A stretch of DNA of 64,000 nucleotides from Psychrobacter sp. (GTDB lineage: Bacteria > Pseudomonadota > Gammaproteobacteria > Pseudomonadales > Moraxellaceae), in contig JAGLBE010000002.1 in the NCBI GenBank assembly GCA_018260445.1, positions 277 to 64,276 on the forward strand, read 5' to 3'. Made by a program: the position numbers and the translations under genes. The notes under the pieces are model-generated. The model did not search any database. It saw nothing but the letters and a program-made list of their open reading frames with translations, and had not been told where the DNA came from. Numbering within the stretch: the stretch's first letter is position 1; every line of letters begins with the position of its first letter. Shown in pieces: positions 9,203 through 17,086 of this stretch.

Positions 9203-9769
9203 ATGAAAATATATAGCCAGCGTATAGCGCATGACCATTTATCCGAGGCGCAATTGGCGACGATTGAGCAGCAGTACCAAAGCCAGCACTATTTATATCT
9301 AGATTTTGACACTCGCCAGCGCAGCCGCTTTAAAGCCACCACCCAAGATGGTGAAACAGTGGGCGTTGATTTGCCCCGTACCGACACTTTAAAAGACGGC
9401 TGTGTCTTAAGCGATGGCAACACCAATGTGCTACAAATCAAAGCAGCGAAACAACGCCTCATTGCGGTTAGCGCCGATGATGGGTTTAGCTTGATGCAAG
9501 GCGCGTATCATCTGGGCAACCGCCATGTGCCGTTAATGATAACGCCAGATATCCTATACTTTGAGCCCGACCATGTGCTAGAGGCCATGCTGCAAAACCT
9601 TGGCTTACACACCACACCTGTTCAAGCCCCATTTGAACCGGAAACGGGGGCTTACAAAGGCGAGCAGGCGCATAGCCATTCGCATAGCCATGCCCATAGC
9701 GGCGATGCGCACAGTCATGCACACGCTGCACATACTCATAGCGAATCACATAGCCATTCGCATGATTGA
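9203..9769 (+). CDS. ureE: urease accessory protein UreE, His-rich nickel metallochaperone
   Basis: Dimeric nickel chaperone that feeds UreG. The 188 residues include an N-terminal MKIYSQRIAHDHLSEAQ segment, the RQRSRFKATTQDG region, and the metal-binding domain with GNRHVPLMI. The C-terminal tail holds 13 histidines in the last 32 residues, alternating with Ser and Ala, which should bind several nickel ions. I chose ATG 9203 because it aligns with known UreE starts; a TTG at 9122 would add 27 unsupported residues. Neither has a strong ribosome binding site. The stop overlaps the start of ureF by 8 bp, so translation is probably coupled. Confidence 0.93.
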   Translation: MKIYSQRIAHDHLSEAQLATIEQQYQSQHYLYLDFDTRQRSRFKATTQDGETVGVDLPRTDTLKDGCVLSDGNTNVLQIKAAKQRLIAVSADDGFSLMQGAYHLGNRHVPLMITPDILYFEPDHVLEAMLQNLGLHTTPVQAPFEPETGAYKGEQAHSHSHSHAHSGDAHSHAHAAHTHSESHSHSHD

Positions 9770-10541
9770 ACTTGTTAACAGCGCTCAGCAACACGCTGCA
9801 CTGGGTCGATTAATGATGCTGGCATCCAGTAACCTGCCCATTGGTAGCTATACCTATTCGCAAGGGATTGAGTCAGCGATTGAAGCGTGCTTAATCAACG
9901 ATGAAGCCAGTATGTTGGCGTTTATGCAAGACTATCTCGAGCTGGCGTTATTGGGCTACGAGCTGCCACTGCTGGCGTTGATAGTGCAAGCATTAGCCAA
10001 TGAAGATGACAATTTAGCAAACGCTTTAGGGGCGGATTATCACGCCAGCCGTGAAAGCAAAGAATTTTTGTATGAATCTGACCAATTAGCGTTATCGTTA
10101 GCGGCTTGGCTGGACGAGGTGCTTGAGTTAGACGTACCCGACCCCTTGATTGCGCAAGGCTTTTTGCCGGTGTTTGCCACTATCCATGCGCATTGGCAAC
10201 TGTCGCCCGCACAGGCGATGACCACCTATGGCTTTGGGCAAATTGAAAACATGGTGCTGGCCGCGGTCAAAACTGTACCGCTTGGTCAAATGGCAGGACA
10301 ACGGATTATTTGGCAATTGCAACAAGCGTTAAGCGTGGGCATCACGCACATAAGCCACAAAATTGAGGCAGTTTATCAAAATTTTCACCAAGGCGATATT
10401 GATGGTAACGTCGATAGCGCAGACCGTCGACCAGCGTTAAGCAGGTTATATAGCCAGCTCAATATGTCCGCCAATTTGCCCAATTTAGCCCTGCTATCTT
10501 GTCAGCACGAACGCCAATACAGCCGTTTGTTTCGCTCTTAA
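9762..10541 (+). CDS. ureF: urease accessory protein UreF
   Basis: UreF bridges UreD and UreG in the nickel-insertion complex and acts as a fidelity checkpoint for GTP hydrolysis. The 259-residue helical protein shows LMMLASSNLPIGSYTYSQGIESAIE at the N-terminus, the LYESDQLA segment where the family has an R(E)xExQ-type stretch, and the C-terminal SCQHERQYSRLFRS, close to the usual HExQYSRLFRS. The ATG at 9762 lies within the last codons of ureE. The open frame extends 54 codons upstream, but that part is only the frame-shifted reading of the ureE His tail. Directly after the stop lies a short tandem duplication (AAAGACTG units, 10570-10600). Confidence 0.94.
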   Translation: MIELVNSAQQHAALGRLMMLASSNLPIGSYTYSQGIESAIEACLINDEASMLAFMQDYLELALLGYELPLLALIVQALANEDDNLANALGADYHASRESKEFLYESDQLALSLAAWLDEVLELDVPDPLIAQGFLPVFATIHAHWQLSPAQAMTTYGFGQIENMVLAAVKTVPLGQMAGQRIIWQLQQALSVGITHISHKIEAVYQNFHQGDIDGNVDSADRRPALSRLYSQLNMSANLPNLALLSCQHERQYSRLFRS

Positions 10542-10759
10542 TGGATAGCGTGTTGTCTCAAGACCGTATAAAGACTGTTTAAAGACTGCTTAAAGATTGG
10601 GTTGCACCATTTTACAGACTGACAGACGCTACGCGGCGCGCGGGGCGTACCCTACTACTGGCACTTGGTCAATGTTATCATCGCCCGACGCTAAGTGGTG
10701 CGCGGGGAGCACCCTACTACTTACTTACTTATTTATTGTTCATTATTAAGGATATCTCT
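10542..10759. repeat. ureF-ureG spacer with two direct REP-like palindromes
   Basis: The 218-bp spacer carries two direct copies of a GTAG-headed palindrome in reverse orientation (10635-10655 and 10697-10717). Each is preceded by GACGCTA, so the repeat unit is about 35 bp. The second copy differs from the one at 3496-3516 at a single position. Such stable palindromes between cotranscribed genes can attenuate or protect mRNA. It is also the one large gap inside the accessory-gene part of the operon. Confidence 0.7.
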
Positions 10760-11449
10760 ATGGCACTTACGCCAAAAAACCCAACCGGCAACTCGGCCAA
10801 CACTGACAACACTGCCACTACCCTATCTCCTCTGCGTCTTGGTATTGGCGGCCCGGTTGGCTCTGGCAAAACTGCCTTAACCTTACGCCTGTGCCAAGCG
10901 CTACGTGATGACATTAATATGGCGGTGGTCACCAACGACATCTACACCAAAGAAGATTCAGAGTTTTTAACGAAAAACAATGCCATGCCTGCTGAGCGCA
11001 TCCGGGGCGTCGAAACCGGCGGCTGTCCGCACACCGCCATTCGGGAAGATGCGTCGATTAATTTGGCCGCTATAGCAGAATTACAAAATCAATTTGACGG
11101 TTTAGAGCTGATTATCATTGAATCGGGCGGCGACAATCTCGCCGCTACTTTTAGTCCCGAGTTGTCTGATTTAACCCTGTATGTGATTGATGTGTCCGCG
11201 GGCGATAAAATCCCCCGTAAAGGCGGCCCCGGTATCATGAAGTCCGACTTGTTGATTATTAACAAAACCGACTTAGCCCCTATGGTAGGCGCATCCTTAG
11301 AGGTGATGGCTCGTGATGCTGCCAAAATGCGTGGCGACAAACCGGTGGTGTTTAGCAACATGAAAACGGGCGACGGCTTGGACGATATTATCGCCTTTAT
11401 TAAAGACAAGGGCATGATTGGCACGCTGGGTTTTAATGCAGTGACTTAG
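10760..11449 (+). CDS. ureG: urease accessory GTPase UreG
   Basis: SIMIBI-class GTPase that couples GTP hydrolysis to nickel delivery into urease. The 229 residues carry the P-loop [10 protein letters not shown] at 31-40, the nickel-binding Cys-Pro-His motif in [13 protein letters not shown], the [14 protein letters not shown] switch region, and the guanine-specificity motif NKTDLA. AAGGA lies seven bases before ATG 10760; a TTG further up (10736) is not needed. The first 24 residues are a Thr/Asn-rich extension relative to the conserved core. Last gene of the cluster, followed by a 13-bp tandem array. No nickel transporter gene follows. Confidence 0.96.
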   Translation: MALTPKNPTGNSANTDNTATTLSPLRLGIGGPVGSGKTALTLRLCQALRDDINMAVVTNDIYTKEDSEFLTKNNAMPAERIRGVETGGCPHTAIREDASINLAAIAELQNQFDGLELIIIESGGDNLAATFSPELSDLTLYVIDVSAGDKIPRKGGPGIMKSDLLIINKTDLAPMVGASLEVMARDAAKMRGDKPVVFSNMKTGDGLDDIIAFIKDKGMIGTLGFNAVT

Positions 11450-11514
11450 TACAGTCTTTTAATACAGTCTTTTAGTACAGTCTTTTAATACAGCCTTTAA
11501 GTACAGTCTCTTGC
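11450..11514. repeat. five-unit 13-bp tandem array after ureG
   Basis: Five consecutive 13-bp units of the type TACAGTCTTTTAA start at the base after the ureG stop codon. Units 1-3 are nearly identical and units 4 and 5 carry two to four changes. There are no spacers, so it is not a CRISPR. The array fills half of the short gap between convergent ureG and the acyl-CoA synthetase gene. Confidence 0.85.
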
Positions 11515-11582
11515 TGTTGTGCGGCTAGAGACACAAGGCAGCTCGACACTAAACGCTTGCTATGCCAATCCTATGCTTATGC

Positions 11583-13331
11583 TTATCCTATGCCTAGTTC
11601 GGCCTTCATCGCCTCTACAATTTTAAATTTTTGAATCTTTCCGGTGATGGTCATCGGGTAACTGTCCACAAAGCGAATGTATTTGGGGATTTTATAATGG
11701 GCAATATGGTTATAACAAAAATCGCGAATCTCTTGCTCAGTAAGGGTTTCGCCGTTTTTGGGGATAATCCAAGCGGCTACTTGCTCGCCCAACTTGTCAT
11801 CGGGCACCCCCACCACTTGCGCATCCAATATTTTGGGATGACGGTATAAATAGTTTTCCACTTCGGCAGGGTAGATATTTTCGCCACCCCGAATTATCAT
11901 ATCCTTGCTGCGCCCAACGATACTGATATACCCCTCACTGTCCATACTGCCCAAATCGCCTGTGTGCATCCAACCGTCCACAACCGCTTCATCCGTTTTT
12001 AGCTTGTCATTCCAATAACCCTGCATCACCGCATACCCCTTAGTCAACACCTCGCCAATCTCACCAATTGGCAAGGTTGCGCCCGTCTCTGTATCCACGA
12101 TTTTCACCTCCAGGTGCGGTTGTACCAAGCCGACGGTAGACACTCGTTTTTCAATAGCCGTGGTAGGCAAGGTTTGTGTTGATTTTGGGCTGGTTTCAGT
12201 CATGCCATAAGCGATGGTCAGCTCCTTCATATGCATCTCACTGATAATACGCTCCATCAGCTCGCGTGGGCAGTTGGCGCCGCCGCTAACACCGGTGCGC
12301 AAACTGGTTAAATCATAGTCATGACATTGCGGATGGTTTAACAGTGCCAAAAACATACTTGGCACAGCGTGCAGGGCGGTGCATTTTTCTTCACTAATGG
12401 CTTGCAGCACAGCTAGAGGCTCAAAACTGCTACTCGGATACACCAAGGTTGCACCGTGACTGAGCATGGTTAAATTGCCCAGCACCATGGCAAAGCAGTG
12501 GTATAACGGCAACGGCAAACACAGCTTATCGTCTGTGCTAAAGCATAACGCCTCACCCAAATGATAGGCATTGTTGAGCAAATTTTTATGGGTTAGGGTG
12601 GCGCCTTTTGGCGTGCCGGTGGTGCCACTGGTAAACTGGATATTAATGGGGTCATCCGCTTGCAAAGACTGACTGCGCTCGATAAGTTTAGGGTCATCGG
12701 CACGCCCCTGCGCCATCCAATCCGAAAATTTTTGCACGAAGTTTGGTTGCACAGGGCTATCAGGCGCATCTATCCAGACAATGCGCTTTAAATTAGGCAA
12801 AGATGCCAATTCTAAACCATCATAATGCTGATGATAAATTTCGGGCGCCATCTCCTGAATCATCTCAATATAATCGCTGGTTTTAAAATGGCGCATCATC
12901 ACCAAGACTTTGCAATCTACTTTATTCAGGGCGTATTGCAGCTCAGAGATGCGGTAGGCGGGGTTGATATTCACCAACACAACGCCCGCTTTGGCCGTCG
13001 CCAATTGCATCAGCAACCACTCGCTATTGTTATGCGACCAGATACCAATACGCTCACCCTTTTCAATCCCAATGCTTATCATGGCGCTAGCCAACTGATT
13101 GGCCTTGTGTTGTAGCTCGCCATACGTCCAGCGAATCGCTTGATGCCGAGAGACTAGGGCTTCTTTATCGGGGTTTTTTTGCACCATAGCATCAAAGACA
13201 GTGCCAATGGTGGCGTCTATAAGCGGCGTATCGGTAGGGCCAATATCATGGCTTTGGGACAAGGGGGTATGACGTGAGGCGGCATTAGGGTAACGTTGAT
13301 TTAATAAGGCTCTAAATAGGGTTTGAGACAT
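11583..13331 (-). CDS. AMP-dependent acyl-CoA synthetase, ACSF2-like
   Basis: ATP-dependent activation of a carboxylic acid, probably a medium-chain fatty acid, to its CoA thioester. The 582-residue protein has the ANL-superfamily P-loop QFTSGTTGTPKGATLTH at 232-248 and IAYGMTETSP. The hinge region HTGDLGSMDSEGYISIVGRSKDMIIRGGENIYP and the catalytic lysine in TITGKIQKFK (Lys565) are also present. The overall sequence reads close to mitochondrial ACSF2. The start is ATG 13331 because AAGGA lies eight bases upstream; 14 further upstream codons are open but lack a site. It stands alone, facing the urease cluster. The exact substrate cannot be read from the sequence. Confidence 0.9.
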   Translation of the reverse strand: MSQTLFRALLNQRYPNAASRHTPLSQSHDIGPTDTPLIDATIGTVFDAMVQKNPDKEALVSRHQAIRWTYGELQHKANQLASAMISIGIEKGERIGIWSHNNSEWLLMQLATAKAGVVLVNINPAYRISELQYALNKVDCKVLVMMRHFKTSDYIEMIQEMAPEIYHQHYDGLELASLPNLKRIVWIDAPDSPVQPNFVQKFSDWMAQGRADDPKLIERSQSLQADDPINIQFTSGTTGTPKGATLTHKNLLNNAYHLGEALCFSTDDKLCLPLPLYHCFAMVLGNLTMLSHGATLVYPSSSFEPLAVLQAISEEKCTALHAVPSMFLALLNHPQCHDYDLTSLRTGVSGGANCPRELMERIISEMHMKELTIAYGMTETSPKSTQTLPTTAIEKRVSTVGLVQPHLEVKIVDTETGATLPIGEIGEVLTKGYAVMQGYWNDKLKTDEAVVDGWMHTGDLGSMDSEGYISIVGRSKDMIIRGGENIYPAEVENYLYRHPKILDAQVVGVPDDKLGEQVAAWIIPKNGETLTEQEIRDFCYNHIAHYKIPKYIRFVDSYPMTITGKIQKFKIVEAMKAELGIG

Positions 13332-13493
13332 AGCAACATCCTTGTGGTTAAATACATTTAAGCGCCTTGACATCCTTTGCAGGGCTTAACAAAATGGTAA
13401 CGCATCAGCAGCTTTTGTAGTATAGCTATAATATAACGGCATGCTTAGTTTTACCATATCTTTGCTCTTTATCAAAGTAAAAATCTAAAAGTA

Positions 13494-13520
13494 AAAAAGA
13501 GACTCAAATGGAGTCTCTTA
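13494..13520 (-). terminator. terminator downstream of aqpZ
   Basis: On the minus strand a hairpin with stem AAGAGACTC and a short loop is followed by a T-run of six. It lies 140 bp after the aqpZ stop codon and before the acyl-CoA synthetase gene, so the two are separate transcripts. Confidence 0.75.
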
Positions 13521-13552
13521 TCTTTAATAAACAGTTTGCTAAACAGTTTTAC

Positions 13553-13588
13553 CAACCGGTTAATCAACCGGTTAATCAATCGGTTAAT
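13553..13588. repeat. three 12-bp tandem units
   Basis: Units CAACCGGTTAAT, CAACCGGTTAAT and CAATCGGTTAAT follow each other directly, between the aqpZ stop codon and its terminator. The palindromic core AACCGGTT could be a protein-binding site, but nothing else supports that. Confidence 0.7.
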
Positions 13589-13659
13589 CAATGGATAGGC
13601 CATGTCGATAGTTGACAAGATAGTCCCTACGAGCGCGTTCAGTCCAGCAGCGCTTAGCC

Positions 13660-14421
13660 CTATTTCACTCTATCTTCACCAACCACCACATCACCCACAA
13701 TATCTGGGCCTTCATGACCTAACCAAGCATAAATACCGCCGCCCAGCGCCGCACCAACAATTGGCGCTACCCAAAACAACCAAAGCTGTGATAACGAGCC
13801 GCCGCCGACGAACAAAGCAACTGCGGTAGAGCGCGCGGGATTGACTGAGGTGTTGGTAATAGGAATACTGATTAAGTGAATAAGCGTTAAGCCCAAACCA
13901 ATCGCAATCGGGGCAAAACCAACAGGGGCACGGTGGTGGGTTGACCCCATGATGATAATTAAAAAGACAGCGGTTAATACGACCTCAACGATAAACGCCG
14001 ACATCATGCTATAGCCACCGGGTGATAAGTCGCCAAAACCGTTGGTGGCAAACGCACCTGCTGCTGCTGGGTCAATGTTAAAACCTGCTTGACCATTGGC
14101 AATCATAAAGATGACAAAGGCACCAAAAGCGCCGCCCAATACTTGCGCGATGATATAACCGGGTAACTCAGAGGCTGGAAAGCGCTTGCCCACCATGAGA
14201 CCAATACTGACCGCTGGGTTAAAATGACCACCCGAGATATGGCCAAAAGCATAAGCGCCAGTTAAGACGGTTAAACCAAATGCCAGTGCAACGCCCAAAA
14301 AGCCGATGCCTAGTGGATTGCCATCTCCGCCAAAGTTTGCGGCGAAGACTGCGCTGCCACAGCCGCCAAACACTAGCCACATGGTGCCTAGAAATTCGGC
14401 TGCCAATTTTTTTGTATTCAT
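13660..14421 (-). CDS. aqpZ: aquaporin Z, water channel
   Basis: Inner-membrane water channel of the MIP family, 253 residues with six membrane helices. Both NPA boxes are present (residues 68-70 in [11 protein letters not shown] and 194-196 in SVNPARS). The selectivity filter reads Phe48, His182, Thr191 and Arg197, which is the water-selective AqpZ set and not the glycerol-facilitator set. About 20 extra residues follow the last helix, rich in Gly, Asp and Val. The ATG at 14421 is the natural family start; upstream is a long gene-free stretch. Likely role: osmotic water flux. Confidence 0.95.
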   Translation of the reverse strand: MNTKKLAAEFLGTMWLVFGGCGSAVFAANFGGDGNPLGIGFLGVALAFGLTVLTGAYAFGHISGGHFNPAVSIGLMVGKRFPASELPGYIIAQVLGGAFGAFVIFMIANGQAGFNIDPAAAGAFATNGFGDLSPGGYSMMSAFIVEVVLTAVFLIIIMGSTHHRAPVGFAPIAIGLGLTLIHLISIPITNTSVNPARSTAVALFVGGGSLSQLWLFWVAPIVGAALGGGIYAWLGHEGPDIVGDVVVGEDRVK

Positions 14422-15004
14422 TAGTTATCTTCCTTGCAATAGATTCATAGGTTTAATGTCTGTAATTTCCGTTTTTTTCGTCACTGAGGCACTGATTTAA
14501 AACTTTACAACTGTTTAAATCACCGCTTTTATACCCTAAAAAACCACTTATGTCTAACTATTAAAGCCAGATAGCATTTTATGATGAGTGAAATACGCTC
14601 GTAGTTACGATAAACCCTAGACGCTATCGTTTAAGGCACAGTTGCGCTCTGTTTAGCCTAATGCAATGAACAGCGGTTAACGCTAGGTCAGGCAATTTAA
14701 ACCGTAGCCGCTTTACCATTTTGCCACTGAGCAACGTAACCGTAACCCTTCTGTCAACGGCTTAAAATGTCAGGTAAAAAACTTACATCCAGCAACCTTT
14801 ACCCTACACAAGGCGGGCGTAACCTTTTTTTTGTAATCGGAAATGGGTCAAATCACAACAAATGGTCACATAAGAAGCCATTGATTCAATTATCATAAGG
14901 AGGTGTAAAAATATACGATTATTGACTATTTGACTTAATCTGTATTTATTTTTAATTTATTTTTAATTTATTTTACGTTTAATTTATTTTATGAGGATTG
15001 TACT
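14422..15004. other. gene-free region between divergent aqpZ and DUF4142 gene
   Basis: 583 bp with no convincing gene. It should hold both divergent promoters. A near-perfect Shine-Dalgarno string (AAGGAGGTG at 14897-14905) is followed by GTG-TAA and no usable reading frame. AT-rich direct repeats (TTTTAATTTATT units, 14948-14990) precede the DUF4142 gene. Confidence 0.5.
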
Positions 15005-15622
15005 ATGAAATTTTTATCCAATGAACGTGTCATCAAATCTCTAGTAAGCGGTGTCATCTTGAGTAGTGTTGTGGGCTTAACGGCTTGTCAGAATATGCCA
15101 AATATGCCGATGTCTCAGCATCATGATGCTAAGGGTATGCCTCATGCAAACATGAGTCATAGCCAGTTAAAAAATGAGCATTTAAGCGAAGGGCAAATTC
15201 TTAAGGTATTGAGCGTTGCTAATATGGGTGAAATCATGCAAGCTCAAGTGGCTATGCCCAATTTGCAAACCGCACAAGCTCGTAGCTACGCTCAAGGTAT
15301 GATAGATCAGCATACCGATAATGAAAATAAAGGCCGAGCATTAGCCAATAGTTTAGGGTTGCCACCACAAGCAAGTCATACCAGTAATGCGTTGCAAGTC
15401 GATAGCAATAATCTGGTGACCAAGCTTAGCAAAGCCGCTAAGCCTGCTGATAAAGAGTATATTATGGGTCAGATTATGGTGCATGATAAGGTGTTAATGA
15501 CTATCGATAGTCAGCTTATGCCAAGCGCTAAAACCCCAGAATTACGCCAATTTTTAGCCCAAACGCGTGCTGCTGTTGCCATGCATTTAGATATGGCGAA
15601 AAAGCTTGATGCTACAATGTAG
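15005..15622 (+). CDS. DUF4142 domain lipoprotein
   Basis: A 205-residue predicted lipoprotein. The N-terminal hydrophobic segment ends in GLTAC, a lipobox with Cys28 as the lipidated residue. A Met/His-rich linker (about 30-55) comes next, then an all-helical DUF4142 domain (roughly 60-200) of the ferritin-like outer-membrane-associated type, ending AVAMHLDMAKKL. The biochemical role of the family is not established. The Met/His-rich linker could bind metal, which is my inference. GAGGA lies upstream of the ATG. Two hairpins follow the stop. Confidence 0.85.
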   Translation: MKFLSNERVIKSLVSGVILSSVVGLTACQNMPNMPMSQHHDAKGMPHANMSHSQLKNEHLSEGQILKVLSVANMGEIMQAQVAMPNLQTAQARSYAQGMIDQHTDNENKGRALANSLGLPPQASHTSNALQVDSNNLVTKLSKAAKPADKEYIMGQIMVHDKVLMTIDSQLMPSAKTPELRQFLAQTRAAVAMHLDMAKKLDATM

Positions 15623-15678
15623 TTGCTATTTATCATCATTAAACCTATCTTTTATTAGGTAGGTTTTTGGATGTTGCT

Positions 15679-15718
15679 AAGCCCTATAAGCTGATATTCA
15701 GCTTATAGGGCTTTTTTT
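15679..15718 (+). terminator. terminator after the DUF4142 gene
   Basis: A perfect 15-bp stem (AAGCCCTATAAGCTG and its complement) with a 5-base loop is followed by seven T. A weaker hairpin, AAACCTA..TAGGTTT, precedes it at about 15638-15666. It also blocks reading from the minus-strand antitoxin remnant. Confidence 0.9.
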
Positions 15719-15790
15719 ATGGTGAGTTTTATTCTTTGATAAGCTGTCATAAGATGAGTTGAATTTATCAAACCTTAAACAGTAGATACA

Positions 15791-16051
15791 TCAGTCAAAT
15801 ATCTTAAAACTGTCTTGGCTGGATAACTGTCTACGTGGTAGCTCTAGGTCAATATCGGCGACCGCAGGGTTGGACTGGCTAAAACGCTCTACTAGGCTTT
15901 TAACGGATGGGCTTTTTTCAGGTTTATGAATGATAGCAACGATTTTGCGATTTTTGGCAACGCTAACGCTTTTACCTTGTTCTACTTTGATAAGGAATTA
16001 CTGCAACTTTTCTTGGATTAGGGGCGGTAAGGTAGCGATTTCGACTATCAT
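15791..16051 (-). pseudogene. antitoxin-like gene (Phd/YefM type) interrupted by a nonsense codon
   Basis: A minus-strand frame of 87 codons begins MIVEIATLPPLIQEKLQ, hits TAA at 15998-16000, and continues in the same frame with FLIKVEQGKSVSVAKNRKIVAII to a second stop at 15791-15793. The layout LPPLIQEKLQ(Q)FL..V..GKSVSVAKN.KIVAII is that of the DNA-binding half of Phd/YefM antitoxins. A single base change (CAA to TAA at codon 18) would explain the break. AGGGG lies nine bases before the ATG. No toxin gene (RelE, PIN or Doc) is adjacent on either side, so it looks like an orphan remnant. Family assignment is by pattern only. Confidence 0.7.
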
Positions 16052-16255
16052 AATTAGCATCCCCTATTTTTGTTAATTCCTTGAATTGTAACTTGATTGA
16101 GTGGTAAGGTCAAAAGGTGAACGGTAGATATTATTGGGTGTTTATATTTTTCAAGCCTTGAAGAAATGCAGAAAAAACGTAACTCACTGATGTTCATTTG
16201 ATTTTGGCTCATTGGTTAAGTTTGGTGGCGCTATTGTCAACCCATTCTATGCTTG

Positions 16256-16825
16256 CTATGTTGTAGGCGTTGCAAGCGTATTTAACGCCATTTTTTGAGT
16301 GTCGTACCCCCGCAAATTGAACTTAGCTTCAAAAGGCGCATCAAGACCCGCAACCGGTAACAAAACAGTCACCTCGTCAGACGTTGTAAGCTGATTAAAT
16401 AGGTATACACCGTCGCTATCTTTTACAGGTGTTAATTCGCCATCCTTAACTGTCATACTATAAATTCTAGTATCGTTGTTATCAAGCTTGATAGGAATTG
16501 TACAGACAGAGCCGCAATAAAACCCACTATCAGCATTAAAACTGATTGTTTTTTTAAGACCGGAATCGTTAAACTTCCTAACCGTAAGTGATGCCCGATA
16601 ATCAAAATAAGTATTTGCTGAGGCAACGGTGGCACTGACAGCAGTTACGACACCATTTACTTCATTACTGACATACCTCCAAAAGGCGTTATTGTTACTA
16701 TTATCCACATAATCAATCCCGCCGCCGACGCTGGTGCCATTAATCAACGGTGGTAAACCTTTATATCCCTCTTCAGTACAGGCGACAAGCGCCAAACCTA
16801 CCAACATGATAGCAATGAGTTTCAT
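16256..16825 (-). CDS. putative lipoprotein, unknown function
   Basis: A 189-residue predicted lipoprotein: MKLIAIMLVGLALVAC gives a short signal peptide with lipobox LVAC, the lipidated residue being Cys16. The mature part is rich in beta-strand-like Thr/Val/Asn patterns, with one Cys pair (FYCGSVC) that could form a disulfide. ATG 16825 is preceded by AGGA at eight bases; 11 upstream codons are open but would spoil the signal peptide. No family recognised. Probably outer-membrane anchored and periplasmic. Confidence 0.65.
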   Translation of the reverse strand: MKLIAIMLVGLALVACTEEGYKGLPPLINGTSVGGGIDYVDNSNNNAFWRYVSNEVNGVVTAVSATVASANTYFDYRASLTVRKFNDSGLKKTISFNADSGFYCGSVCTIPIKLDNNDTRIYSMTVKDGELTPVKDSDGVYLFNQLTTSDEVTVLLPVAGLDAPFEAKFNLRGYDTQKMALNTLATPTT

Positions 16826-17030
16826 ATCCATAATCCTGTCGAGTAATTGCTTAATCATACCCTAAACCGGTCACTATCAGCACGCTTTTTCTTCTTTCTT
16901 TTTAGAAGTTTGCACAGTATTGATAACCTAATATCAAGTGTGGCGGGATATACCATGCCGTAACATCTGGCGCCAGCTTATAGGCTTATTTGCCTACTAC
17001 CCAACACCAGTGACGCCTAATTTGGACAAC

Positions 17031-17062
17031 AAAAAAGGACTCAAGCTGAGTCCTCTTTTTTT
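17031..17062 (-). terminator. terminator after htpG
   Basis: Stem AGGACTCA (17036-17043) pairs with TGAGTCCT (17047-17054). A-runs and T-runs flank it, so it can act in both directions. It sits 25 bp beyond the htpG stop codon. Confidence 0.88.
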
Positions 17063-17086
17063 CGCAACATGTTGGTTTATCAAAAA

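Larger units (their letters stand above)
13332..13659. other. intergenic region with terminator and 12-bp repeats
   Basis: A 328-bp gap between aqpZ and the acyl-CoA synthetase gene, both on the minus strand. It contains the aqpZ terminator (13494-13520) and three tandem 12-bp units, CAACCGGTTAAT, at 13553-13588. Each unit holds the palindrome AACCGGTT, or its variant in the third. No gene seen. Confidence 0.7.
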
